The position numbers were made by a program, and so were the translations under genes. A DNA stretch of 64,000 nt from DATHAP01 sp963762865 (GTDB lineage: Bacteria; Actinomycetota; Actinomycetes; JACCUZ01), in contig CAVXNC010000017.1 of NCBI GenBank assembly GCA_963762865.1, forward strand, positions 67,015-131,014. The letters run 5' to 3'. The notes under the pieces were generated by a model. The model did not search any database. It had not been told where the DNA came from and was given only the letters and a program-made list of their open reading frames with translations. This document shows, piece after piece, positions 34,148 through 42,579 of this stretch. Positions within the stretch are counted from its first letter, which is position 1, and each line of letters begins with the position of its first letter.

Positions 34148-34846
34148 ATGGAGATGTTGAGCGGGGACCAGATCACCGGGGCGCAGCTCACCGATTGGCG
34201 CAAGCTCGGACAGGGACTACACGCGCGCTTCCGCGTCGGCGACTTTGCCGCCGGCGTGCGTTTTGTCAGCGCCATCGCCGAGGCGGGCGACGTGCTGGGT
34301 CACCATCCCCGGGTGACGATCGGCGGCGACTTCGTCGACCTCAAGCTCATCAGCGACGACGCGATCTTCCGCGACGACGAGGGCACCGAGCACATCGTGG
34401 AGTGGGTGACCCAGCGCGACGTCGACCTGGCCCGGAGGGTCAGTGAGATCGCCGCCGAACACGCCGTGCGTGCCGACCCGGCGTCGATCACGGCGATCGA
34501 GCTGGCACTCGACACCGCGCATGCGGCCAGGATCGCGCCGATGTGGGCGGCCGTGCTGACAGGCGGAAGCGCCGCGCACGGACGCGGCACCATCGGCGAC
34601 GACGTTCGCGATGCCAGCGGCCGGGTGCCCATCCTGTGGTTCCAGGACACGGACGAACACGAGACGCCACGTCAGCGGTTCCACGTCGACGTCTGGGTCG
34701 CGCCTGAGGTCGCCGACGAGCGGATCGCCGCTGCCGTGGCCGCGGGCGGGACGATCACGGATGACAGTCAGGCGCCGTCCTACACGGTCATCGCCGACCA
34801 GGACGGCAACAAGGCCTGCGTGTGCACCTCCCTTCGGCCTGCGTGA
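34148..34846 (+). CDS. Fusion of pterin-4a-carbinolamine dehydratase-like domain and VOC domain
   Basis: 232 residues. Residues 1-95 have the PCD/DCoH fold signature: LTDWRKLGQGLHARFRVGDF, FVSAIAEAGDVLGHHPRVTI and GGDFVDLKLIS. The pterin-site HH pair is present as GHHP, while the second, usually H-x-x-x-x-L/V-T-x-H-D, part is changed to LISDDAI. Residues 105-232 form a VOC domain (ITAIELALDTAHAARIAPMW, RVPILWFQDTDEHETPRQRF, HVDVWVAPEV...YTVIADQDGNKACVCTS). The combination is seen in other actinobacteria, but its reaction is unknown to me. Monocistronic. Confidence 0.75.
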   Translation: MEMLSGDQITGAQLTDWRKLGQGLHARFRVGDFAAGVRFVSAIAEAGDVLGHHPRVTIGGDFVDLKLISDDAIFRDDEGTEHIVEWVTQRDVDLARRVSEIAAEHAVRADPASITAIELALDTAHAARIAPMWAAVLTGGSAAHGRGTIGDDVRDASGRVPILWFQDTDEHETPRQRFHVDVWVAPEVADERIAAAVAAGGTITDDSQAPSYTVIADQDGNKACVCTSLRPA

Positions 34847-34919
34847 CCAAGAGCCGGCACAGCGCGCCTCTGGCGGGTGCCGATACACCGGGCGGTATAC
34901 GTGCCGCCGCCCCGGATCA

Positions 34920-37900
34920 TCAGATCTGCGCTGTGTCCATCGCTCGATAGATCCGCTTGGCGGACACAGCGTGACGCGTCCCGAGCTGCTGCGCGAAAAG
35001 ACTGACCCGCAGCTCCTCGACCATCCACCGGACCTCGGCAACAGCACCGACGGCAGCAGGTGAACCACGACGCGCCGCCGGCAGCGACGCGACCCACTTC
35101 GACACCTCATCGTCGACGACTTGTACGTCGGCCAGCCGCTGCCGGTCCCGACCTGCACCCGCAGGCAGTGACTCCAGCCGGACGGCATCGGCGCGCAGGT
35201 AGCGGCGCAGGTCGCCCAGCCGTTCCACGCCGGTCCGCGAGACGAAGCCGACGGCGGTGAGCCGCTCCACGTGCTCGCGCACGTCAACCAGGGTCGGCAG
35301 GGTCGTCGGCGCTGCGGTGCCGGTCGCGCGGGCCACGAGGTCGTGCCCGAGGGTGAGCACCTCGGCGACGGCGGTCACGACGTCGTACGTCGCCTCGGGC
35401 AGGTCAGCGCGCACCATCGCGCGCAGCCGCTCGAACGCCGCCTCGTCCGCGACGTCACCACCCGCCTCGCCCGCATACCGGGCGATGAGGCCGTCAACAG
35501 CCGCGTCGACGCAGTCGGCGAGCAGAGCAGGCACCGACGGATAGGCGCTGAAGCCGAGCGCCAGCTTCTGCCGGGCGTCCAGCCGCCCGACCACGTGCTT
35601 GACCGGGGACGGCACCGACAGGACCAGCAGCCGCCGCACCCCGAGACCCGTTGCATGAGCAGCCTCATCACGAGACCCGAGCACCCGGATCGCCGCCGTG
35701 GCACCTTCGTCCACCAGCGCAGGGAAGCCCGCGACCCGCTGCCCGTCCACCGTCCGCTCGAAGCCCGCCGGCAGGGTCCCGAACGTCCAGCCGGTCAGCC
35801 CCGCCCGCTCCACGTCGACGGCGGCGGCCGAGACGGTCCGGCGCACCGTCGGCGCCAGCCGGGCGGCCAGCGCGTGCAGATCCTTGCCCTCCGCCACGAC
35901 CCTGCCCTCGGCGTCCTCGACCCGGAACGTCATCCGCAGGTGCGGCGGCACGCGCTCGAGGTCCCAGGCGTCCGGCGGTACGTCCACGCCGGTCAGCTCG
36001 AAGAGCACATCCGCCATCGCGTCGACCAGTGGCTGCCGGGCGGGGCGAGGCCGCGCCGGGTCCGCGAGCCGCTCCAGCACAGCCTGGGCTGTGTCGGGCG
36101 CGGGCACGAACCGGCGGCGCAGGTCCTTGGGCAGTGCCCGCAGGTGCGCGGTGACCAGGTCGAGCCGCAGGCCCGGCACCTGCCAGTCGAAACCCTCGGG
36201 TCGCAGCCGGTTGAGCACCGCGACCGGCACGTGCACCGTCACGCCGTCGGCCGCGGCACCCGGCTCGAACTGGTAGGTCAGGGGCAGCACGATCGGGTCG
36301 CCGTCGCCTTCGCCGGCCTCCGGGCCACCGCTTTCGATCTGCCGCCACTCGTCCGGGTAGTCCGCCTCCGAGACGCGGCCCGCGTCGTCGCGCACCAGCA
36401 TCGCCGGGTCGAAGGTCAGCAGGTCCGGTGCGTCGCGCCGCACCTTCTTCCACCACGCGTCGAAGTGCCGCGCCGACACGACGTCGGCGGGCACCCGCTC
36501 GTCGTAGAACCCGAAGAGCGTCTCGTCGTCGACCAGGATGTCGCGCCGGCGCGCGCGGTGCTCCAGCTCCTCGACGTCTTCGAGCAGCTCGCGGTTGTGG
36601 TGGAAGAACCGATGGTGCGTACGCCACTCGCCCTGCACGAGCGCGTGCCGGATGAAGAGGTCCCGCGACAGGACCGGGTCGATGCGACCGTAGGTGATCC
36701 GGCGGTTCGCGATGATCGGGACGCCGTAGAGGGTCACCCGCTCGTACGCCATCACGGCGCCCTGCTTGGTCGACCAGTGCGGCTCGCTGTAGCTGCGCTT
36801 GAGCAGGTGCTCGGCCAGTGGCTCGACCCACTCGGGGTCGATCCGTCCCAGGTCACGCCCCCACAGCCGGGACGTCTCGACCAGCTCGCCGGCCATCGCC
36901 CACGCCGGCGGCTTCTTGAAGAGAGCCGACCCGGGCCACACCGCGAAGTGCGCACCTCGCGCACCCGCGTACTCGCGGCGGTCGGGGTCCCAGAGCCCGA
37001 TGTGTGACAGCAGGCCGGCGAGCAGCGAGACGTGGACCGGCTTCGGCTCGTCGCCGGGTGCCCCGACATCGCCGGCTGTCGAGATGCCCAGCGACTTGGC
37101 CACCTGCCGCAGCTGCCCGACGAGGTCCTGCCACTCGCGGATCCGCAGGTAGTGCAGGAACTCCGTGCGGCACATCCGCCGGAAGGCGCTGCCGGACAGG
37201 GCCTTCTGCTGCTCCTGCAGGTAGACCCAGAGGTTGCGGTAGGCCAGGAAGTCCGACCGGTCGTCGGCGAACCGGCGATGCATGGTGTCGGCCGCCTGCT
37301 GGTGCTCGACGGGCCGCTCGCGCGGGTCCTGGATGGACATCGCCGCGACGATGACGAGGACGTCGGGGACACACCCGTTGCCGTCGGCCTCGATGAGCAT
37401 CCGCGCGAGCCGCGGGTCGACCGGCAGCTGTGCCAGCGTCCGACCGACCTTCGTCAGGCGGCGCGCGGCACCCGGGTCGCCGGCACGCGGCTGCAGCGCA
37501 CCGAGCTCCTCCAGCAGGTCGATGCCGTCCTTGACCTGGCGCCGGTCCGGCGGCTCGACGAAGGGGAACGCGTCGAGGTCGCCGAGGCCCAGCGCGGTCA
37601 TCGAGAGGATGACCGAGGCGAGGTTGGTGCGCAGGATCTCCGGCTCGGTGAACTCCGGCCGCTCGAGGAAGTCGTCCTCCGAGTAGAGCCGGACGCAGAT
37701 GCCGTCCGACGTGCGGCCGCACCGACCGGCCCGCTGGTTGGCGCTGGCCTGGCTGATCCGCTCGATCGGCAGCCGCTGCACCTTCAGCCGGTGGCTGTAC
37801 CGCGAGATGCGAGCAGTGCCCGGGTCGACGACGTACCGGATGCCGGGAACCGTCAGTGACGTCTCGGCGACGTTGGTCGCCAGGACGATGCGCCGCGCCG

Positions 37901-38783
37901 AGTGCGCCGCAAAGACCCGGTGCTGCTCGGCCGCCGACAGCCGCGCATAGAGCGGCAGGACCTCGACCTCCTCCCGCGCCGAGCGCAGGTGACCTCGCAG
38001 GGCGTCGGCGGTGTCGCGGATCTCGCGCTCGCCGGAGAGGAAGACGAGCACGTCGCCCGGGCCCTCGACGCGCAGCTCGTCGACCGCCTTGAGGATCGCG
38101 GCGACCTGGTCAAGCTCCTCCGCGTCCGGCCGGTCGGGGTCGACCACCGGCCGGTACCGCATCTCGACCGGGTAGGTGCGGCCGGACACCTCCACGACAG
38201 GTGCGCCGCCGAAGTGCGCCGCGAAGCGCTCGGTGTCGATCGTGGCGGAGGTGATGACCAGCTTGAGGTCCGGCCGGCGGGGGAGCAGCGACGCCAGGTA
38301 GCCGAGCAGGAAGTCGATGTTGAGGCTTCGCTCGTGGGCCTCGTCGACGATGATCGTGTCGTAGCGCGAGAGCTCCCGGTCGCGCTGGATCTCGGCCAGC
38401 AGGATCCCGTCGGTCATCAGCCGCACCATCGTCGACGGCCCGACCCGGTCGGTGAAGCGCACCGAGTAGCCGATGGCGTCGCCGAGCGGGACCTTCAGCT
38501 CCTCGGCGATGCGCTCGGCCACCGTGCGGGCGGCGATCCGCCGCGGTTGGGTGTGCCCGATCAGCCCGTCGACGCCGCGGCCGAGCTCCAGGCAGATCTT
38601 GGGCAGCTGGGTCGTCTTGCCCGACCCGGTCTCGCCCGCGACGACGACGACCTGGTTGTCGCGGATCGCCGCCGCGATGTCGTCCCGGCGCTGCGCGACC
38701 GGTAGCTCGGGAGGGTAGGTGACGCGCAGCGCCTGCAGCGCCTCGAGGCGGCGCTGCCGGCTGCGTACGGAGGTGGACGACAT
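34920..38783 (-). CDS. hrpA: ATP-dependent RNA helicase HrpA (DEAH box)
   Basis: 1287 residues, the usual length of bacterial HrpA. Walker A GETGSGKT at 50-57, HTQPRRIAARTVAERI, DEAH at 147-150 in VDEAHERSLNIDFLLGYLAS, SAT motif ITSATIDTERFAAHFG and motif VI SQASANQRAGRCGRTSDGIC. Then the winged-helix/ratchet and HA2 regions, OB fold, and the long C-terminal DUF3418 region (GFDWQVPGLRLDLVTAHLRA, EGFDW-type start). It unwinds RNA and is linked to ribosome and mRNA quality control in other bacteria. Monocistronic. ATG 38783. Confidence 0.95.
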   Translation of the reverse strand: MSSTSVRSRQRRLEALQALRVTYPPELPVAQRRDDIAAAIRDNQVVVVAGETGSGKTTQLPKICLELGRGVDGLIGHTQPRRIAARTVAERIAEELKVPLGDAIGYSVRFTDRVGPSTMVRLMTDGILLAEIQRDRELSRYDTIIVDEAHERSLNIDFLLGYLASLLPRRPDLKLVITSATIDTERFAAHFGGAPVVEVSGRTYPVEMRYRPVVDPDRPDAEELDQVAAILKAVDELRVEGPGDVLVFLSGEREIRDTADALRGHLRSAREEVEVLPLYARLSAAEQHRVFAAHSARRIVLATNVAETSLTVPGIRYVVDPGTARISRYSHRLKVQRLPIERISQASANQRAGRCGRTSDGICVRLYSEDDFLERPEFTEPEILRTNLASVILSMTALGLGDLDAFPFVEPPDRRQVKDGIDLLEELGALQPRAGDPGAARRLTKVGRTLAQLPVDPRLARMLIEADGNGCVPDVLVIVAAMSIQDPRERPVEHQQAADTMHRRFADDRSDFLAYRNLWVYLQEQQKALSGSAFRRMCRTEFLHYLRIREWQDLVGQLRQVAKSLGISTAGDVGAPGDEPKPVHVSLLAGLLSHIGLWDPDRREYAGARGAHFAVWPGSALFKKPPAWAMAGELVETSRLWGRDLGRIDPEWVEPLAEHLLKRSYSEPHWSTKQGAVMAYERVTLYGVPIIANRRITYGRIDPVLSRDLFIRHALVQGEWRTHHRFFHHNRELLEDVEELEHRARRRDILVDDETLFGFYDERVPADVVSARHFDAWWKKVRRDAPDLLTFDPAMLVRDDAGRVSEADYPDEWRQIESGGPEAGEGDGDPIVLPLTYQFEPGAAADGVTVHVPVAVLNRLRPEGFDWQVPGLRLDLVTAHLRALPKDLRRRFVPAPDTAQAVLERLADPARPRPARQPLVDAMADVLFELTGVDVPPDAWDLERVPPHLRMTFRVEDAEGRVVAEGKDLHALAARLAPTVRRTVSAAAVDVERAGLTGWTFGTLPAGFERTVDGQRVAGFPALVDEGATAAIRVLGSRDEAAHATGLGVRRLLVLSVPSPVKHVVGRLDARQKLALGFSAYPSVPALLADCVDAAVDGLIARYAGEAGGDVADEAAFERLRAMVRADLPEATYDVVTAVAEVLTLGHDLVARATGTAAPTTLPTLVDVREHVERLTAVGFVSRTGVERLGDLRRYLRADAVRLESLPAGAGRDRQRLADVQVVDDEVSKWVASLPAARRGSPAAVGAVAEVRWMVEELRVSLFAQQLGTRHAVSAKRIYRAMDTAQI

Positions 38784-38801
38784 CGGGCGGGCAGCCTATG
38801 T

Positions 38802-38825
38802 CGGCGGCGCCGGCCGGCGCCGCCG
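38802..38825 (-). terminator. 24-bp perfect G/C palindrome after the GH15 gene
   Basis: cggcggcgccgg at 38802-38813 is followed immediately by its exact complement at 38814-38825. It lies 26 bases downstream of the GH15 stop (38852) and just upstream of the hrpA start. An RNA stem of about 10 bp with a four-base loop would form. The most likely role is termination of the GH15 transcript. Confidence 0.5.
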
Positions 38826-38851
38826 AGTTGGCTCCGCCCAGTCGACTCCGC

Positions 38852-41800
38852 TCAGTCGCCGAGCGGGACCATCGGCAGCGCCACCGGGCTGGACTCCTGC
38901 CAGCTCATGACCGCGGACTGCTCCTGACCGGCCCCGACGACGATGTCGATCGCGTTGGGGTCGCGCGTGTCGGTGTCCTTGCTCGCCAGGCCGAAGTCCA
39001 CCTCACCGGCACCGCCGCCGAAGCGCCAGTCCCGGACGAAGCCCAGCGGGTTGGTCGACCAGTAGTCGTAGTCGTAGACCGGACGGATGTAGCCGATCCC
39101 CTCCCCGGCCTCGGCGTTGCCCATCATGGCCACGCCGAACCGGGTGGTGTCGCCGGCGACGTCGCCCAGGGCCGACGCCGGCACCACAGCAGCGATCTGG
39201 CTGGTCTCGGGGATGCCGACGAGGTCGATCTCCGCGACCCGGGTGCCGGAGGCGTCGTAGACGCCCGCCTGGTCGAACCGTCCGTCGACGACGACCACCC
39301 GGTCCCACCCGGTAGCCGTGTCCAGGTTGGTGCCGGGCAGCGCCGGGGCGGGGCCGGCCGCCGCACTGTCGCCGAGGTAGATGTTGACCTTCTGGTGGGA
39401 GATCTGGTCACCGCCGAAGGGGTTGGTCAGGGCACCGGCGATGCCGGTGACGAAGACGTAGCTGTCGCCGTCGCGGTAGGCGGTCATCGCGGTCAGGTCG
39501 AACGCGCCCGGGACGTAGACGGGGTTCGCCGGGTAGACGTACGTCCCCGGGCCGTTGTCGTCGCCCGTGGGGTCCACCAGCCCGCCGATGCGTTCGCCGT
39601 AGGAGAGCACGGTGCGCGTCTCGGTAGCGGTGCCCCCGGACTTCGAGGTGGCGACGACCGTCACGGTGTTGCGCAGGTCGGGCAGCTCGACGACCGTCTC
39701 GAAGGCCCCGCTGCGGACCGGCACGGTCTGCCGGGTCCCGTTGACGTCCACGTAGACGTTGGTGCCGTTCGTCGTGCCGCTGACCACCACGGTCCGCCCG
39801 TCGGCCGTCGTGAGCTGCTCGGCCGGGCTGGTGACGCGCAGGCTCGGCGTCGTCAGGTTCTGTCGCTCGTTGGCGTAGCGGCGCGCGACGACGGTCGGGG
39901 TCTCCACCGGGGCGCCAGCAGCGATGCCGTGTGCCAGCCGGACGTACTGCGCCATCGCCCAGGCCAGCGGCGCGGCGGACCCGGTGCCCTTGCCGAACGT
40001 GTGCCCGAAGGAGGTTGGCTCGGGCACGTCCCAGGCCTGCTCGGGGATCAGGTAGCCGTCGTTGGCCGACCGGTGCATCGTCTGCAGGTAGCTGAACGCG
40101 TCGCGTCCGTTGGCGAGCTCGTACTCGCCGCGCTCGCCGGACAGCAGCGGCCACAGCCGCCCGACGCCGTCGGCGTTCTCGGGGAAGGACCAGGGCCGGC
40201 CGTCCTCGTGCTCGCCGTAGCCGTCGAACGTGTAGCGGTGCCACATCCGCCCGCTGGGTGTGTCGGTGGCCAGTGACGAGTCCGAGTCCGCGATGGAGGC
40301 CGCGACGTACGGGTCGGCCGGGGCCTTGACTCCGAGCCGGACGAGCTCGAGGTAGCCGGCGTCGAGGACGGCCCGCTCCTCGTGGACGCCGGCACCGTCC
40401 GAGTACTCCCGGGTGTCGCCGTCGTCGGGATCGCCGTCGCCCTCGATCCGGACGTAGTACCGACCGTCGCCCACCGGGCCGGTGCTGGTGAACATCCACT
40501 CCTCGGTCCGGCGCTGCCACGAGTCGGCGGTGCCCTGGTAGACCGCTGCGGCGGCCGTGTCCTTGTTGCGCCGCGCGATCTCGGCGGCGACGGTGAGCCC
40601 GGCGATCTGGGCGGCCATGGTGGAGGGGGAGTAGCCGTCCTCGGTCTCCCAGCGCTCCTGCGGGGTCCGGGGTCCGGCCGCCACCAGGTAGTCCGCGGCG
40701 GGGCGGATGTGCTCGAGGTAGAACGTGCGACCCGTGCGGCCGACCTGGCCGGCCAGGATGATGGGGAAGGCGGTCTCGTCGAGCTGGACGTTGTTCTGGT
40801 CCGGCGTGCCGTCGACGTGGGAGTTCTGCGGGAAGTGCCCGTCCGGGCGCTGCTGGCGGGTGAAGAGCCAGTCCACCGCCCGGCCGGCCGCGGCCCGGTC
40901 GCCCGCGGCGAGCAGGCTGGTCACCTGGTGGTAGAGGTCCCGCGCCCACACGAAGTGGTAGCCGCCACCGCCTCCGCCGGAGCCGTCCGCGTTGACGACC
41001 TGCCCCCACGGCAGTGTCAGCGACGCGATGAACGCCCCGGGGAAGGTCTTGTCCTCGTGGGCCTTCACGGTCATCAGGGACACGTTGTACTGCGTAGCGA
41101 GCTCACCCGTGAGCTGCCCAGGCGCCGGGGCGAGTCCGGCGAGGTAGCCCGCCCACTGCGACTGGTAGGCCGCGGCGACGGCGTCGAACGATGTGCCCAG
41201 GGAACCGTCGGCGGCGGCGCGGGCTGCCGCGGCGTCGGGTCCGAAGCCCAGAGCAAGGGTGAAGTGGCTCTGCGCGCCGTCAGTGGGGATCTCGCCGGTC
41301 TGGACGATGTTCCCCGGTCCGGCACTGTCGTACGTGGCGTCCAGGTCGTGGTCGTCGGCGAGGTCGGTCCAGCCGTCGCTGGACCCCGCGTAGCCGGTCG
41401 ACGTGGCGGCGAACCCCGTCGAGCTGACCAGGGCACTCGCGACCGGCCGGTCCGCCAGGTGGGTGTCGGAGGCGAGGAGGGCAGCAGCGGTGCCGCTACC
41501 CGAGTCACCGGCCGCCGTGCCCGCCAATGACGGGTCGTAGAGGGCGTACAGCGAGAACGGCTCTCCGGAGAGCGACTCGAACGACACGTCCATGACCACC
41601 GTCGGACGCTCGGGGTCGGTCACGTAGGTCTTTGTGATCCGCCAGCGCCCACCGTCGTCGGTCGTGATCTGCCGGTAGGTGAGGGACGTCGGGTCCGCGA
41701 GCTCGACCCGCTGGGTGGTGCCGTCGGTCTCGCGCTGGCTGGAGGTCGAGCCGTCGCTGACCACGAACCCGAGGTCGCGCACGTTGGGGGTGTCCGCCGC

Positions 41801-42037
41801 GGGGTAGTACGTCTCGCTCATGGTGCCGTCGGTGAGCGTGTACCAGACCTTCGACGTCCGGCCGAGCGACGTGCCGATGCCGTCCTTGTCACCGCTGCGC
41901 CAGGTCGCGGCCGCCCCGGGAGCACCCGGTGCCTCGCCGTCCGCCGCGCCGGCGGGCGCGAGCGGGCCGAGGGGGACCATCAGGAGGGCGGTCGTCGATG
42001 CGGCCACCAAGGCCGTTGTCCGGGCTCGGTGGGTCAT
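38852..42037 (-). CDS. Secreted GH15 glucodextranase/glucoamylase-like enzyme with C-terminal beta domains
   Basis: 1061 residues from ATG 42037. Signal peptide at 1-32 (LMVPLGPLAPAGAADGE). An N-terminal beta-sandwich (about 40-310, WRSGDKDGIGTSLGRTSKVW and YTLTDGTMSETYYPA) is followed by an (alpha/alpha)6 barrel with FVWARDLYHQVTS. The likely general acid is Glu464 in ERWETEDGYSPST and the likely base is Glu666 in IPEQAWDVP; this spacing is close to that of characterised glucodextranases. Domains after about 740 are an Ig-like segment (VYVDVNGTRQTVPVRSGAF) and a DOMON-like glucodextranase C-terminal domain (about 830-1061). It would release glucose from alpha-glucans outside the cell. Confidence 0.88.
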   Translation of the reverse strand: MTHRARTTALVAASTTALLMVPLGPLAPAGAADGEAPGAPGAAATWRSGDKDGIGTSLGRTSKVWYTLTDGTMSETYYPAADTPNVRDLGFVVSDGSTSSQRETDGTTQRVELADPTSLTYRQITTDDGGRWRITKTYVTDPERPTVVMDVSFESLSGEPFSLYALYDPSLAGTAAGDSGSGTAAALLASDTHLADRPVASALVSSTGFAATSTGYAGSSDGWTDLADDHDLDATYDSAGPGNIVQTGEIPTDGAQSHFTLALGFGPDAAAARAAADGSLGTSFDAVAAAYQSQWAGYLAGLAPAPGQLTGELATQYNVSLMTVKAHEDKTFPGAFIASLTLPWGQVVNADGSGGGGGGYHFVWARDLYHQVTSLLAAGDRAAAGRAVDWLFTRQQRPDGHFPQNSHVDGTPDQNNVQLDETAFPIILAGQVGRTGRTFYLEHIRPAADYLVAAGPRTPQERWETEDGYSPSTMAAQIAGLTVAAEIARRNKDTAAAAVYQGTADSWQRRTEEWMFTSTGPVGDGRYYVRIEGDGDPDDGDTREYSDGAGVHEERAVLDAGYLELVRLGVKAPADPYVAASIADSDSSLATDTPSGRMWHRYTFDGYGEHEDGRPWSFPENADGVGRLWPLLSGERGEYELANGRDAFSYLQTMHRSANDGYLIPEQAWDVPEPTSFGHTFGKGTGSAAPLAWAMAQYVRLAHGIAAGAPVETPTVVARRYANERQNLTTPSLRVTSPAEQLTTADGRTVVVSGTTNGTNVYVDVNGTRQTVPVRSGAFETVVELPDLRNTVTVVATSKSGGTATETRTVLSYGERIGGLVDPTGDDNGPGTYVYPANPVYVPGAFDLTAMTAYRDGDSYVFVTGIAGALTNPFGGDQISHQKVNIYLGDSAAAGPAPALPGTNLDTATGWDRVVVVDGRFDQAGVYDASGTRVAEIDLVGIPETSQIAAVVPASALGDVAGDTTRFGVAMMGNAEAGEGIGYIRPVYDYDYWSTNPLGFVRDWRFGGGAGEVDFGLASKDTDTRDPNAIDIVVGAGQEQSAVMSWQESSPVALPMVPLGD

Positions 42038-42086
42038 GCTCGTGCCCTGCCCCCGCGGTACCGGCGGAAAACGCTTCCTGCTGCAG

Positions 42087-42113
42087 TGTCGATTTCCACC
42101 CCCGCCGCCCGTC
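42087..42113 (+). promoter_or_regulatory. Candidate ECF42-type promoter in front of the DGPF gene
   Basis: TGTCGA (42087-42092), 17 bases, CGTC (42110-42113). As I recall it, the consensus reported for ECF42 group sigma factors in Streptomyces is TGTCGA at -35 and CG(A/T)C at -10; this is an exact match at ECF-like spacing. The ECF42 gene lies in the same unit. Confidence 0.55.
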
Positions 42114-42124
42114 GTGGTGGTGTC

Positions 42125-42157
42125 AGAGTCGATCCAGAGTCGATCGAGAGCCGATCC
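42125..42157. repeat. Three 11-bp direct repeats between promoter and start of the DGPF gene
   Basis: agagtcgatcc (42125-42135), agagtcgatcg (42136-42146) and agagccgatcc (42147-42157), contiguous and at exactly one helical turn. They lie 31 bases before the ATG at 42189 and between the diverging DGPF and GH15 genes. Such phasing suits cooperative binding by a transcription factor to either promoter. Confidence 0.65.
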
Positions 42158-42188
42158 GGGGCGGGCGCTCCGGGAAGGGGAGATCCAC

Positions 42189-42536
42189 ATGAGCGAGTAC
42201 CTGATCCTGATCTTCGAGGAGGAGAAGGCCTACGCCGAGGGCGGCCCGGAGGTCTACGGGGAGGTCATGGAGGCGCACCGCCGGTTCAGCGACCAGGTGC
42301 CGGAGATCGGCGGCAAGATCCTCGGCGGCGAGGCCCTCCAGCCGACGAGCACCGCGACCACCATCCGCAACGACGTCGTGACCGACGGACCGTTCGCGGA
42401 GACCAAGGAGGCTCTGGGCGGCTACTACCTGGTCGAGGCCCGCGACCTCGACCACGCGCTGGAGATCGGCAAGCTCTGCCCGGCGCGGTTCGGCTGCGTC
42501 GAGGTCCGGCCGGTCCTGGAGTTCCCCGACGAGTGA
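42189..42536 (+). CDS. YciI/DGPF-domain protein (ECF42 target type)
   Basis: 115 residues from ATG 42189, with GGGAAGGGGAG upstream. The single YCII-related domain contains the namesake motif in VTDGPFAETKEALGGYYLVE and the strand DLDHALEIGKLCPARFGCVE, ending EVRPVLEF. DGPF proteins are encoded next to ECF42 sigma factors and are their main targets in studied Streptomyces. The biochemical role is unknown; the fold is a ferredoxin-like dimer. The sigma gene follows by 43 bases on the same strand. Confidence 0.9.
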   Translation: MSEYLILIFEEEKAYAEGGPEVYGEVMEAHRRFSDQVPEIGGKILGGEALQPTSTATTIRNDVVTDGPFAETKEALGGYYLVEARDLDHALEIGKLCPARFGCVEVRPVLEFPDE

Positions 42537-42579
42537 GCCCCCGACGAGTCAGCCCGCGACCAGCGAGCCGGGGGGACGA

